From Schlesneria sphaerica (GTDB lineage Bacteria > Planctomycetota > Planctomycetia > Planctomycetales > Planctomycetaceae), in contig NZ_CP172346.1 in NCBI RefSeq assembly GCF_044336245.1, positions 1-64,000 on the forward strand: 64,000 bases of DNA, written 5' to 3'. Below, in pieces: positions 35,061-45,370 of this stretch. The notes under the pieces are model-generated. The model did not search any database and was not told where the DNA came from. It worked only from the letters and a program-made list of their open reading frames with translations. A program made the position numbers and the translations under genes. Numbering within the stretch: position 1 is the first letter of the stretch; every line of letters starts with the position of its first letter.

Positions 35061-37313
35061 TCACGCGGGGGAACCTTCTCCGGTTGCCTCGATTTCCAGT
35101 TCTGGTAAAGCGACCTTGGCATCATCTCTGTTGAAGACCACGGGGATAATCTCTTTCGAGATGGCGGCATCGTAAACCAGGCCAAGGTATTTATGTGCGG
35201 GCGTTGAGATCCTCAGGATCCAGCGGAATAACCAGAGTCTGAGTTGCTGGAGCAGCCCCAGGTCCTGCCCGGCGATGACGTCTTCTTCACCCACTTCGAT
35301 GATCCAGCGGTCGGCGGCAATCCTGATCTGCTTCGCGGACTGCAGTTCCCGCAAGGTTTCGCGAACAGACGGCTGTTCCAGATAGCCGAAGGTTGCGACG
35401 ACAGAGTCGATGTCATGTCCCAGGTGAAAGACTTCATAACGCGACGGGGTCACCTTCGCGTAGGGCTGCGAAATCTGCCTTACGTGCAGGAAAACAATGT
35501 AAGAAGGTAAGACGCCATACTTCTTCAGGAAGACGCGCAACACAATCGGCACGTAGTCGTCGATACCTCGAATAGGTCTGGAGCAAAGGAACACTGCGGC
35601 ACGATCGCTCTCGACAATCTTGCGGCGACCTTGAACCAGTTTTCGGGCATAGGGAAGATTTTCCTGCATCGTAAGTTCGAGGTCATCGAGCATATCTCGC
35701 AGAGCGATCAACCAGTCGAGCTTCTTTCCTTCGCGAACTCCAAAGCGGTAGAAGGCCGAACTCAACTGCGACCTGCCCCACTGCCACGTGAGCATGATGG
35801 TGGTGAGAGCGATTGCAATCAGAACCGGGAAGTATCCACCGTGAATGATCTTGAGCAGATTGCTGGTAAAGAATGTCAGGTCGACGAGCAGGATGGGTAA
35901 GCAAACCAGGATGCTCAGCCAGATTGGCCATCTCCACCGATAGAAGGTTACGTATCCGAAGAAGAGCGTGGTGATGACCATCGTCGCTGTGACGGCAATT
36001 CCGTACGCGGCGGCAAGATTTCCAGCACTTCTAAATGACAGCGTCACTGCTACACAACCTGCGAACATCAGCCAGTTGACGGCAGGGAGGTAAACCTGTC
36101 CTTCCGCTTCGTGGCTGGTGTACCGGACGTCGCAGCGCGGCATGAATCCGAGTTCAATCGCTTGCTTGGTGATGGAAAAGAGGCCTGTGATTAACGCCTG
36201 CGATGCTATGAACGCAGCGATTGCTGACAGAAACAGATCAATCACGAGCATCACATAGTTGGTCGTGTCGTCACCAAATTTGGGCGTCAATGCGTAGAAG
36301 CAGTTGCCTCGCGGAGGTACCCCTTCCTGCAGGATATACGCAGCCTGTCCTGCGTAGTTCAGCAGCAGGCAAGGCAACACAAAAACAAGCCAGGAGATCA
36401 TCACGGGGTATCGCCCGGACAACGCTGGAGGCAGACTTTCGCTGACCGACGAAGGTTCGTGGTTCGTCACTGCGAAGTGGCCGATGTCCACGAACTTCGC
36501 TTCTCCTCCCGTGATGGCGAGAACGACGACGCCGAGAAGGACGAACGCTCCGGCGCTGGGGAAGCTCATCAGAAACTGCAGAGCAAACCAGGGATTCACC
36601 GCTTCAAAAATGTCTGGTCGTCGAATGATCCATGGGAGCCCTTTCAGTGCGATCCAGGGAAACCAGACGAGAAGCATGAACCAGCCGAAGAAGCCACCGA
36701 TCTTGCTTGTACCTCGCCACTGCACTTTGAACATCACGAACAGACAACACAGTGTTGCAATGATCGCGGGAGTTTCTCCCAGGGGTTCGAATGCGCCGAG
36801 CATGCTGATCGATGGAGTGATGATGCCATCCGATGCCAGCAGACCTGCCGCGGCTACCACGAGATAGCTCAGCACCGTAATTCCTACGACACGACCCGTA
36901 TATCCCTGCAGCAGGCTCCAGAGAGCGAATGTGCCCCCTTCCCCGCGATCATCGGCTCGCATGACGAGCAGGTCGTATTTGATGGTGACAAACATCAGCG
37001 CCCAGAAAACGAGACTCAGTCCTCCCAGGACTTCGTTGCGGTTGAGGAGATCGGCCCCGCCGCCGAGCAACAGGGCGTTCAATTCGTTGTGAGGCAAATG
37101 ATGGTTTTTCAGTCGTACGGTCTCACGAGTGATTTCCATCGTCGTGTAGAGCACCGAAGTGCCGATGTCGCCGTAGACGGTACCTGTTGCTTCACGGATC
37201 CTGACCCACAGGCTTCTCGGACGGGGGCTCTCAGTGGGGAGGGGAGTCGGTTCGGCTGTATGGTCAGATTCGTCGGCAGCACCGTCGGTCGAACTGGTTT
37301 CAGTGTGGCTCAT
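35061..37313 (-). CDS. kup: KUP-family potassium transporter
   Basis: A 750-aa low-affinity K+/H+ symporter of the Kup/HAK family. The first membrane segment carries the signature ATGTVYGDIGTSVLYTTMEI; about 12 spans follow to near residue 500 (for example SYLVVAAAGLLASDGIITPSISML and FFGYVTFYRWRWPIWLSIL), then a cytoplasmic C-terminal domain. The family norm is 620-700 aa; this one is longer through an N-terminal Thr/Glu-rich extension of about 35 residues and additional C-terminal sequence. The usual VFGDIGTSPLY is slightly altered. It is alone on the minus strand, its stop 31 bases from moxR. Confidence 0.92.
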   Translation of the reverse strand: MSHTETSSTDGAADESDHTAEPTPLPTESPRPRSLWVRIREATGTVYGDIGTSVLYTTMEITRETVRLKNHHLPHNELNALLLGGGADLLNRNEVLGGLSLVFWALMFVTIKYDLLVMRADDRGEGGTFALWSLLQGYTGRVVGITVLSYLVVAAAGLLASDGIITPSISMLGAFEPLGETPAIIATLCCLFVMFKVQWRGTSKIGGFFGWFMLLVWFPWIALKGLPWIIRRPDIFEAVNPWFALQFLMSFPSAGAFVLLGVVVLAITGGEAKFVDIGHFAVTNHEPSSVSESLPPALSGRYPVMISWLVFVLPCLLLNYAGQAAYILQEGVPPRGNCFYALTPKFGDDTTNYVMLVIDLFLSAIAAFIASQALITGLFSITKQAIELGFMPRCDVRYTSHEAEGQVYLPAVNWLMFAGCVAVTLSFRSAGNLAAAYGIAVTATMVITTLFFGYVTFYRWRWPIWLSILVCLPILLVDLTFFTSNLLKIIHGGYFPVLIAIALTTIMLTWQWGRSQLSSAFYRFGVREGKKLDWLIALRDMLDDLELTMQENLPYARKLVQGRRKIVESDRAAVFLCSRPIRGIDDYVPIVLRVFLKKYGVLPSYIVFLHVRQISQPYAKVTPSRYEVFHLGHDIDSVVATFGYLEQPSVRETLRELQSAKQIRIAADRWIIEVGEEDVIAGQDLGLLQQLRLWLFRWILRISTPAHKYLGLVYDAAISKEIIPVVFNRDDAKVALPELEIEATGEGSPA

Positions 37314-38022
37314 TAATTTTTCCAGGACGTATCATCGTGCGATATGCGGCGAAGCAACGAAAAAGTTCGCTGCAGTTGTGTATTGTGTCTTATAATCAGC
37401 AACACGGTTGCGGCACTGCGTTCATGGCTGAACAATTGGCCCCACGATTTGTGGTTTCGAATGGCCAGAGAACGTCTCGTTTGAGTCTCGTGGGCGAGCT
37501 GATCCCTGGGACCTACTGCCGCAAAAGAGCGGAAGTTGAGCTAATTCAGTCGGGGTTTGAAGATCGCGCGATCCCCATGGTAGACCGTTCACGAAGTGGG
37601 CTGAGAGGGCGGTTACGGGATTGGCAATCCTCGGCGGCATCTCGCACCAACTTGAAATGGACATATCGGACTCACAGGAGACTCGGCGACATCCATCTTC
37701 ACACCCGATTCGAGTGTCGATGCCGCACCTCGGTGACTAAGTCGGACGGGAGAAAGCTCCGACACGAATTGCATCACACAGGGCACCAGGATCATACGCG
37801 AAAAAATTGTCCAGCTGAACAGTGCAGGTGCCAAGAATGTGCGGCAACTTAGGTCGAATCCGGATTGGCACTTTCCAGAACCTTCACGCCCTGTCGAGAT
37901 GATTGTTGTCGCCTCAGGATGAGCAACAGATTCAATGAATCAATTCCTCTGGGAAATGGTGAGCGCTCGCACGAGCGTGACGATCACGAGCATCAACGCC
38001 ACGGCTCCTAGAGATCAAGCGA
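37314..38022. other. Intergenic region between kup and the TPR gene
   Basis: About 700 bases upstream of kup and downstream of the TPR gene. A TATAAT at 37391-37396 lies on the plus strand but leads to no convincing gene; frames here are short and irregular. I see no riboswitch-like structure. Confidence 0.4.
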
Positions 38023-41000
38023 TCACATTTCACCGGCAGGATTCGAACGTATGGGCAGACGGTATCGTTCCCGGGATTGATATTTGCGAAGGCGTTCTTC
38101 CCAGTCGAGTCGCAATGTTTCGTCGGACACTTTGAGCGCAGCCTCCTGATGTTGAATCGCCTGATCGAAATCTCCCAGTTCTGCATAGACAGCAGCGAGG
38201 GCGGCGAGTGCGCGTCCGTGTGGCTGCTGCGTGAGTCGCACATTCATTTCGGCGCTCTGTCTCGCTGAATCAAGGTTACGAAGCGAGTCGTCTGGACCGA
38301 TGGCGAGAATCTCGACATACCGAGAAAGGGCATCCGGGATGTCGCGCGGCTCGCTGAGGACGATTTTGAACTGCTCGGCCGCCGCCTTGTAATCGCGGAG
38401 ATGATCAAAAAAGACGAGTGCTTTCCAGTAACTGAATCCATTGATCCTGGGCCATTTGGCCAGGGCTTCATCGGCCAATGCAAGGACAGCCTCATCCTTG
38501 CCTTGCTCAAAGCGGACACTGCAAAGCCCAAGCAATGCGGCCGCGTCTTCTGAATCATCGGCGTAGCGGTTTTCCCAGTATGCGACTCGTTGTTCGAGTG
38601 AGACCTCAGGAAGAGGTGGAGATCCCGTATCCAGTCTGCGAACCTGAAGTTGACTCCACTCCATCGCGCCGTTTGACAACCTTCGGGCACGAGAGCTCAA
38701 GGGGCTATTTTCACCGAGGCATAGCCAACCATCGGGAGGTAATTCTTCGGGCAGATTGATTGAGAGTAAGACTTCGTCATCGACGCGGTATTCAGCCACC
38801 TTGGGCCAAAGTTTGACTCGGAGATGATGCGACTTTGTTGAGCTGAGTGGAAACATTCCAATTCGGGGGGTAGACCCCACGACGATCTGTGCATAATCGT
38901 GCCGAAGCCTTTCTGTCGAGGGGTACGTCGCAAATTTTGAAGGCTTGATCGTGAAGTGCGGTAAGAGCGATGAGTACAAGTCAGTCTCGCTTTTCATCCC
39001 CTCCCGGGACCACCCCACACCTGCGTCAGACGGATAGGGCTCTGGCTCCAAAATTTCAAGGCGTCCTTCAAACTCCAGAGGTGGACGGAAACTGGCCAGG
39101 GGACGCAGGCTTATCTGGCCCGTCATACTCCACCTTCCGGAAAGCATCACGTGGTTCTCCTCGGTGACAGTATAATTATCACAATAGGGTTCCCATCCGC
39201 TGAGCTGTGAATCAATTGTCAGAGGCACCAATTCTCCGGAGGAGAACTGTCGCAACTGCTTGAGGATGGTCTCGGCGTGGCGAAAGTAGTCCGCTGCGGC
39301 GGGATTCTGTTGGAATGCGCTGTCTCTCAGTTCTTTGTACTGGCTTTCCAGTTCCGCAATCGATTCGGGTCCATTTGATGCTTCGAAGGGTGTCCGCAGC
39401 TTCTCGTCAAAATCCAGAATCGGTTTCAGCAACTCGCCTTGTGCAGCCCTGAGTCTCGCTGTGAGATAACGACCCGGTCGTGACTCTTCCTGCAACAAGG
39501 TCCAGTTGATGCCTTCAAGAACCGCAGGAATATAGTCCGCTGCCAGTTCGAAAAGTTTGCAATCTTCCAGCTGCAAGATGATCAAAGCGGAGTAGTTAGT
39601 GAATGTGTCTCGAAGGACTTCTTGTGGATGTTCCTTATGACAAGTGTTGCGCGCTGCGACCAGGTGGTGCAGTAGTTTTATTGCTTCCGGGTGTTCCTTG
39701 AGAGACCAATCTTCCAATTTCGAAAGATCTGTCAGGACGTTAATGACAAAGAAGGGAACAAATGTCTGGAAGCGATCAGTGTTGACGCAGTTATTCGCAA
39801 ACAGGAGCATGCTCTCGTAGCGACCACCCCATCGAGGATGTAATGAGTTCAAAAGCGATTCGTATGCGGGGTAGTAGTCGAATCTCGCCTCAATCGACTG
39901 GAGAAACCAAAAGTATGGGGTGTCTCCCGGAAGTGTTTTTGACCTGGAGATAGCGACCAGAGACTGTGGGGCATATGGCAATTCAGGATGCAAGTGCCAC
40001 GCGTACTTCAGGTGGTCTACGGCTTTTCTGTGCAGGACGACAGATTTCGAATCGGGATCGATGCCTGACTCGATGTATTCACCTTGCATCAAGTGAAGTG
40101 CTCGGGTGGCGAAGTACTGGCCCGTCAGCAGGTGAACGACGTAGGGATGGATCTTCTTCGATTGAAGAACTCCCCCCAGAAGCATTTCACGCCGTTCCAG
40201 GGATGCATTGTCCCACAAATTGATCAGGCGATGGCAAACAGATTCCAGAAACTCCGGATTGGCCGCATCTTCTTCCAACCACTGAACGATCGCTGCTACG
40301 GCGTGTTGCCAGCGATTGGTTGAATTGGCGATGTCGGTCGGCTCTGCGGCGTCATGCAGCAGACACCTCGCATAGACCTGCACGGTTTTGAGATAATCTG
40401 TCGAAGGAAGCTCACTGACAACCTCGTTCCAGATCCGTTCGGATTCAAGTTTGTCGCCTTTCGCAACCCATTTCACACAAGCATAGTAAGTACGAAGTAA
40501 CGGGTCGGCGGCTCCAGCATCAATAGCTGCCTGGCCTAACTTCAGTAGATCTTTATAGTCGACATTCTCTTCATGAAATCCGCCAGTGGCGCGTACATAC
40601 GCCTCTACAAAGACTTCTCCGGCAAGCCGGGCGACATCAGCATCCTTGGTGATTCTGCGATAAGAGTCGAGTTCGCGTAATCGGTATCGCAGATAATCCT
40701 TTTTAAAGTCTGCCGTCGTACGCATATTGACCTTCATCGGGACGATGAGATCTGGCCAGACGATCTCCTTTCTGCGTTTTTCGAGGAGGTCATCGACGGC
40801 GGGTCTGGCTGCAATTGCATCGGCCAACGGTTGAACGCTCAATGCATCAATCGAGACACCGAATTGAATGCCGTCGACTTCAATCTGGGGTGGCGTGAAT
40901 TTCAGCCGCTCTTGCTCGAGAGTAATTCGTTGTTCGGCGAATTCGGCTTTTTTCTGGTACCACAACAACCATGCGAGTCCTGCCAGAACCAGGAGTAGTC

Positions 41001-41025
41001 CACAAACGCGCAAAGTAGTTCGCAT
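38023..41025 (-). CDS. Membrane-anchored TPR protein with lectin-like middle domain
   Basis: A 1000-aa protein anchored by one N-terminal span (LRVCGLLLVLAGLAWLLWYQ). Residues about 60-630 are helical, with many TPR-like pairs (AVDHLKYAWHLHPELPYAPQ). Residues about 650-840 are beta-rich and look like a concanavalin-A-type sugar-binding or DUF1080-like module (LSGRWSMTGQISLRPLASFR ... HHLRVKLWPKVAEYRVDDE). The last 130 residues return to canonical TPRs (AALAAVYAELGDFDQAIQHQEAAL). This sandwich is familiar from large planctomycete TPR proteins of unknown function. The ATG at 41025 has GGAG about ten bases upstream; earlier in-frame ATGs exist at 41052 and 41169. Confidence 0.75.
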   Translation of the reverse strand: MRTTLRVCGLLLVLAGLAWLLWYQKKAEFAEQRITLEQERLKFTPPQIEVDGIQFGVSIDALSVQPLADAIAARPAVDDLLEKRRKEIVWPDLIVPMKVNMRTTADFKKDYLRYRLRELDSYRRITKDADVARLAGEVFVEAYVRATGGFHEENVDYKDLLKLGQAAIDAGAADPLLRTYYACVKWVAKGDKLESERIWNEVVSELPSTDYLKTVQVYARCLLHDAAEPTDIANSTNRWQHAVAAIVQWLEEDAANPEFLESVCHRLINLWDNASLERREMLLGGVLQSKKIHPYVVHLLTGQYFATRALHLMQGEYIESGIDPDSKSVVLHRKAVDHLKYAWHLHPELPYAPQSLVAISRSKTLPGDTPYFWFLQSIEARFDYYPAYESLLNSLHPRWGGRYESMLLFANNCVNTDRFQTFVPFFVINVLTDLSKLEDWSLKEHPEAIKLLHHLVAARNTCHKEHPQEVLRDTFTNYSALIILQLEDCKLFELAADYIPAVLEGINWTLLQEESRPGRYLTARLRAAQGELLKPILDFDEKLRTPFEASNGPESIAELESQYKELRDSAFQQNPAAADYFRHAETILKQLRQFSSGELVPLTIDSQLSGWEPYCDNYTVTEENHVMLSGRWSMTGQISLRPLASFRPPLEFEGRLEILEPEPYPSDAGVGWSREGMKSETDLYSSLLPHFTIKPSKFATYPSTERLRHDYAQIVVGSTPRIGMFPLSSTKSHHLRVKLWPKVAEYRVDDEVLLSINLPEELPPDGWLCLGENSPLSSRARRLSNGAMEWSQLQVRRLDTGSPPLPEVSLEQRVAYWENRYADDSEDAAALLGLCSVRFEQGKDEAVLALADEALAKWPRINGFSYWKALVFFDHLRDYKAAAEQFKIVLSEPRDIPDALSRYVEILAIGPDDSLRNLDSARQSAEMNVRLTQQPHGRALAALAAVYAELGDFDQAIQHQEAALKVSDETLRLDWEERLRKYQSRERYRLPIRSNPAGEM

Positions 41026-41355
41026 GAAGAGTCTGCTCCGGGGAATGGACATGACGCGAGTTTTCATGTCAGCAATGTGAACTGAACCGAGAGAATTCTC
41101 GCTCAAATCGGCCGAGGGGGGAACGCGGCCGCGGATGGTCGTCGCTGGTGATCTCTCGAATCGACACACCAGCGGTGTGGCATACTACAGCTTCCGATCG
41201 TCGAGAGGGAAATCGGGATTCGCTGCTTCAATGATCGATTGGCGATCGGGCATACAGTTGAGCTGCCTGAGAATGAGACTTGGTACGTACACCGCCGGCG
41301 GGTCTAAAAACGAGAAAGACAGTGATTGCCGATACGCGACTCCGGGATCGCTTTC

Positions 41356-42660
41356 CTACGAAACGATTGGTCTGGAATTTACCAGAAGCGCGTTGGCGTC
41401 ATTGTCTGATCCAAAGTTCAAGAATTGCGGGTCGAACTTCACTTCATAGCCGACTCGATAGGCGATGTTTCCCAAGTGACAGAGCGTGGCGGCTGCGTGT
41501 CCGATTTGCAGGTCGGCTGCAGGGGTTTGACGATTTCTCACGCAGTCGACGAAATTCCTGAGGTGGGCTGATTGCAAGTCAGAAGAATCCGCAGTCACGC
41601 TCTCAGCACAGTCGTAGACTTTCCAACCTCCCCGGTCAACAACCAGCGTTCCACGGTCGCCGTGGAAAGAGACACCCGAGCTTCTGCCTTCGATTCCATG
41701 TGATGACCAGAGTCGATGTTCCCACAGGATTGATTTCTGTTCGAATGCGTACTGCACAGACAGTGTGTCCGGTGTCTCCTGATCGTCATTGAACCCGTAC
41801 TTCCCCCCTACGGCAGAAACCCGGTGCGGCAGATCGACATCCAGACCCCAGCGCGCCACATCCAGCATGTGAACTCCCCAATGCGCGAGTTCACCACCGC
41901 CGAAATCCCAGCACCAGCGCCAGTTGAAGTGGAACCGGTTTTGATTGAAGGGACGTTCGGGTGCTGGCCCCAACCACTGCGCGTAGTCGACATTCGAAGG
42001 TTGCTCGCAGTCCGGTTTGTGACCGATGGATTTTCTACGGTGAACGATCCAGGCTTTGGCCAGCTTGACGTGGCCCAGTCGTCCGCTGCGAAGGAAGTCG
42101 ATCGCCGACAGGAAGTGAGCACCACTTCGCTGCTGCAGGCCGACTTGCACAACACGATTGAACCGTTGCGCCGCTGCCATCATCTCCGGCCCTTCGGCGA
42201 TGAAATGCGTCGCGGGGCTTTCTACGTAGACGTCTTTTCCGGCCTGACAGGCGAGTGATGTCATCCTGGCGTGCCAGTGGTCGGGGGTGGCGATCACGAC
42301 TGCGTCGATGCCGGGATCATCGAGAAGCCGACGAAAATCCCGTTCGATGGCGGGAGCTTTCTGTCCAGCGTCGACAACTGCATGGAGCGCGGGGGCAAAC
42401 TGGGATTCATCGACGTCGCACAGGCTGCGGATCTCGATGTCCTGCAGGCGAGCTAACTCACCGGCCAGCAGCTTTCCCTGATTTCGAACACCGATCACGC
42501 CAACGCGGACTCGGTCCTGGGCAGAAACGCTCGCGACTGCGGCAGAGGCAGTCGCTGTCAGTCCCACCACGCCGACCGCGACACCCGCCGCACGCTGAGC
42601 ACTTCGACCCAGGAATTCCCGTCGATTTACTGCACTGCGTTGGGGATTGTCGCTACTCAT
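41356..42660 (-). CDS. TAT-exported Gfo/Idh/MocA oxidoreductase with altered EKP motif
   Basis: A 434-aa periplasmic oxidoreductase. A twin-arginine signal is present (NRREFLGRSAQRAAGVAVG). The Rossmann domain starts VRVGVIGVRNQGK; VVIATPDHWHARMTSLACQAGKDVYVE is typical of planctomycete members. The normally conserved catalytic Lys of the EKP motif is replaced: the sequence is VYVESPATH, so Lys is Ser148. The C-terminal substrate domain includes WDFGGGELAHWGVHMLDVARWGLD, with the two His seen in this subfamily. These proteins oxidise or epimerise sugars with bound NAD(P). Loss of the Lys suggests changed or no catalysis. The ATG at 42660 opens the signal. Confidence 0.85.
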   Translation of the reverse strand: MSSDNPQRSAVNRREFLGRSAQRAAGVAVGVVGLTATASAAVASVSAQDRVRVGVIGVRNQGKLLAGELARLQDIEIRSLCDVDESQFAPALHAVVDAGQKAPAIERDFRRLLDDPGIDAVVIATPDHWHARMTSLACQAGKDVYVESPATHFIAEGPEMMAAAQRFNRVVQVGLQQRSGAHFLSAIDFLRSGRLGHVKLAKAWIVHRRKSIGHKPDCEQPSNVDYAQWLGPAPERPFNQNRFHFNWRWCWDFGGGELAHWGVHMLDVARWGLDVDLPHRVSAVGGKYGFNDDQETPDTLSVQYAFEQKSILWEHRLWSSHGIEGRSSGVSFHGDRGTLVVDRGGWKVYDCAESVTADSSDLQSAHLRNFVDCVRNRQTPAADLQIGHAAATLCHLGNIAYRVGYEVKFDPQFLNFGSDNDANALLVNSRPIVS

Positions 42661-42773
42661 GGGAATTTCAGTCACTTTGTCCGAATCTGGACCGCCGCTG
42701 CCTCGCGGGAGCCGTCAAATGCATACCGGTGCAGGCCGACCCGCACCGGGAATTATGCGTTCCCAGTCTCTTA

Positions 42774-44864
42774 CTATATCCGATCCAGTGCGTCGACCCA
42801 ACGACCAATCTCCTCTACGGCATGTTCTTCGGGATATTTCGCTCCAACGCCCTTTAGCAGGGTAAAAGAGACGGGAAACTTCAATTTTCGCATTCCGTCG
42901 ACGGAAGCTTTCACCTTGGAAAGGACTTTGTCGTCTTCGCCACAAAGGAAGAAAAACTGCTGACGATAGTCCGGTTCGTTGTCGGATAATCTTCCGAGCA
43001 ATGGGGCACCCGCGACGACAACGCCGCGAATGAGGTCTCTGTACTTCGTTCCGACCAGCCAGGCCATTCCTGATCCCGAACCAAACGAATGGAGCACAAT
43101 CCGACTGGGGTCAATCGTATACTTTTCCCGGAAATGGGCGATCAAGGCGCGAATAAACTCTGCTTCACCGGGTTGCCACCCAGCGACCTTTTCTGATTTG
43201 GGTGCGATCAGGATCAGGCCTCGACGATCACAGATCGTCTTCCACAACTTGTAAACGGTCGCTTCCATGGGATCTCCCATCGGGTGAACCCAGACGACGA
43301 GACCATAAGGGTGGCCCGCTACGTAGTTCTCCGGAACGTAAGCCCAATAATCATGATCGTTACCTTCCAGCGTCGCAGTGAATTTGCCAGTTTTCGGTAG
43401 GACTTCCGGCTTCTTTTCGACATTGGCGTCTGGTTTGGCTTCCGATGGATCTGCGGGCTCCGCTTCCGGCGAGGCAGGTCCCAAAATCAATTCGGTGGCG
43501 AGCTCATCAACGACGGAATCCGGCAGCGAACCCAGTGTCACATCGACCGACGATTCTGTCCCGCTGCGGGTATACTTCACTTTGACGTGTTCACCGGAGC
43601 GATTCCTTCCGATCAGGTCTGCCAGTTGGCGCGCCTGTTGTACATCGACGTCGTTTATCTTCGTAATTCGATCACCGGGTGTTAGTCCCGCTTGATGTGC
43701 CGGGCTGTCGGCGAAGACAAAGCGGACGCTGACTCCCGCTTGCGAAGCATCCAGGTTTTCTGCCTGTCGGACTGGCAAAATTCCCAGGAAGGGGACTTCG
43801 TAGGGAACAAGCTGACCGACCAGATCAATCTCGATAGGTACCTCGGTTTCCCCTCGAACCACGACCACTTTGACGGTGTCTCCGGCGTATTTTCGTCCCA
43901 TCAGGTGCTTGAACTGTGCGACTCGATCGGTCTTTTCACCGTCTGCGGCGATGATACGGTCATTCGTTTTCAGCCCCGCCTTCTGGGCCGGTGAGTTGTA
44001 CCGGACACGATCGACGATGACGGGAACATTCAATGCCTGTCCTCCCGCGAAGGTGATACCCATGAGGCCCGGTAACAGGTCGCTTCCCTGCTTCAGCCGA
44101 TCAAGGGATTGGTAAACATCTTCGAGGGGAATCGCGAATCCGATTCCCCCGTCGTACCATTCGACACCTGCCGCTTCACCCCCTCCCATCGGCGAGAGTG
44201 GTGCGATCACTCCCAGAATCTGCCCCTGAACGTCCACCAATGCACCGCCGTAGTTGACCGGCGAAGTCTTGGCATCGGTCTGAATCGCCTTCCCCCAGAC
44301 GCGGTTCAGCGCGCTGATGATTCCCACTGAAAGGTTAGGAGAGGAATTGTCCAGGGTTCGGCCCAACGCGAGTGCCCATTGGCCAACTTTCATCTGATTC
44401 TTGGGGGCGGCTTTTGCGGGAGTCAGGCCCTCTGCGTCGACCTTCAGCAGCGTCAGTAGTTTTGAACGGTCATTGGCAACCTGTTGGGCAGCGACGCGGC
44501 GTCCGTCGGGAAGCGTCACCAGGATAGAACTGGGCTTCGAGACAAAATTGAATGAGCTGGAGATGATGTAACCATCTGCAGAAACGACGACACCTGACGT
44601 AGGCCCATTTCCCAGCAGCATATCTTCAAGCTGCTCGAGTCCCCCGACGGTCTCGATCCGGACAATGCTGGGGGCAGCGAGAGCGGCTGCCTGTTTGAAT
44701 GCAGTCTCTTCCAATGATTCCAGCGATTCCTCCGCAGCGATCAGGTTTGCAGTGATAGCGAAGAATCCCCAGAGGGCGAGCAGCATAAACTTCGGGCCGA
44801 GCCGCGAAAAACAGGCAGAATTCCCCCTGCGACACGTGGTGATTGCCAGTAATGATGTGTTCAC
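42774..44864 (-). CDS. Inactive HtrA-like domain, two PDZ domains and alpha/beta-hydrolase in one chain
   Basis: A 696-aa exported protein (GTG start at 44864 with GAGG upstream; ATG at 44786 is an alternative). After a signal segment (MLLALWGFFAITANLIAA) residues about 60-250 match an HtrA/Deg protease, but the triad is gone: HVV-type His is FNF in GYIISSSFNFV, the Asp loop is DRSKLLTLLKVD, and GNSGG is VNYGGALVD. Two PDZ domains follow (about 265-350 and 360-445), each with an SPAxxAGLxxxDRI core. After a Pro/Glu/Lys linker, residues about 490-696 form an alpha/beta hydrolase with a complete-looking triad: Ser593 in VLHSFGSG, Asp in CGEDDKVL, His in PEEHAVEE. It may tether an esterase to PDZ ligands. 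Confidence 0.8.
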   Translation of the reverse strand: MNTSLLAITTCRRGNSACFSRLGPKFMLLALWGFFAITANLIAAEESLESLEETAFKQAAALAAPSIVRIETVGGLEQLEDMLLGNGPTSGVVVSADGYIISSSFNFVSKPSSILVTLPDGRRVAAQQVANDRSKLLTLLKVDAEGLTPAKAAPKNQMKVGQWALALGRTLDNSSPNLSVGIISALNRVWGKAIQTDAKTSPVNYGGALVDVQGQILGVIAPLSPMGGGEAAGVEWYDGGIGFAIPLEDVYQSLDRLKQGSDLLPGLMGITFAGGQALNVPVIVDRVRYNSPAQKAGLKTNDRIIAADGEKTDRVAQFKHLMGRKYAGDTVKVVVVRGETEVPIEIDLVGQLVPYEVPFLGILPVRQAENLDASQAGVSVRFVFADSPAHQAGLTPGDRITKINDVDVQQARQLADLIGRNRSGEHVKVKYTRSGTESSVDVTLGSLPDSVVDELATELILGPASPEAEPADPSEAKPDANVEKKPEVLPKTGKFTATLEGNDHDYWAYVPENYVAGHPYGLVVWVHPMGDPMEATVYKLWKTICDRRGLILIAPKSEKVAGWQPGEAEFIRALIAHFREKYTIDPSRIVLHSFGSGSGMAWLVGTKYRDLIRGVVVAGAPLLGRLSDNEPDYRQQFFFLCGEDDKVLSKVKASVDGMRKLKFPVSFTLLKGVGAKYPEEHAVEEIGRWVDALDRI

Positions 44865-45370
44865 GTTGACCAATCCTCGGTAAATCGCCACACGAACTGC
44901 GTGCGGAATCCATTTCGTGAATGCTGATAGCGCTGCTATGCAAGACGCTGGCGGATTCAGTTCAGACCTTGATGTCTGCAAAGTTCTCCATCGCGGAACC
45001 CGATCGGGTCGACTCGATCAAAACGTAGACAGCGTGTTCGACAATATCGTAACGATCTGGTCAAGATTTCGATGCGCCAGACCGGCACCTCCGAGTGGCG
45101 TAAAAAGACCGGACGGCGGAAAATTACGGTGGTTGATTGAACGCGGGTTGATTCTGGCTCGTGTCAGCGGACGGGAACGGAAGTTCTGATCGTCGCTCCG
45201 GGTGTCCACTCTCTGTGGCATCAGGTCAACCGGTCCAGTCCGTCGGCCCGCTGACAGAATTCGTCCAGAACCCCTTCCCCGGTCTCTTTGACAGTACCCG
45301 TTAACAGTCTCCAAACGTTCATATGCTCAAGTTTTTGATCATCAGGACCCGCAAGCAGGCAGACGATATC
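44865..45370. other. Intergenic region, about 500 bases
   Basis: It lies between two minus-strand genes, downstream of the DUF1501 gene and upstream of the PDZ/hydrolase fusion. Short overlapping frames only; no recognised element. Confidence 0.4.

Noticed and set aside
33683..35185. 500-codon minus-strand frame across the end of MutL, moxR and the end of kup
   Set aside because: Shadow of strongly supported genes on the plus strand; no domain and odd composition.
36459..37316. 285-codon plus-strand frame opposite the start of kup
   Set aside because: Shadow of kup membrane-span codons; no recognisable protein.
37391..37396. TATAAT as a plus-strand promoter
   Set aside because: No good -35 at normal spacing and no gene downstream on that strand.
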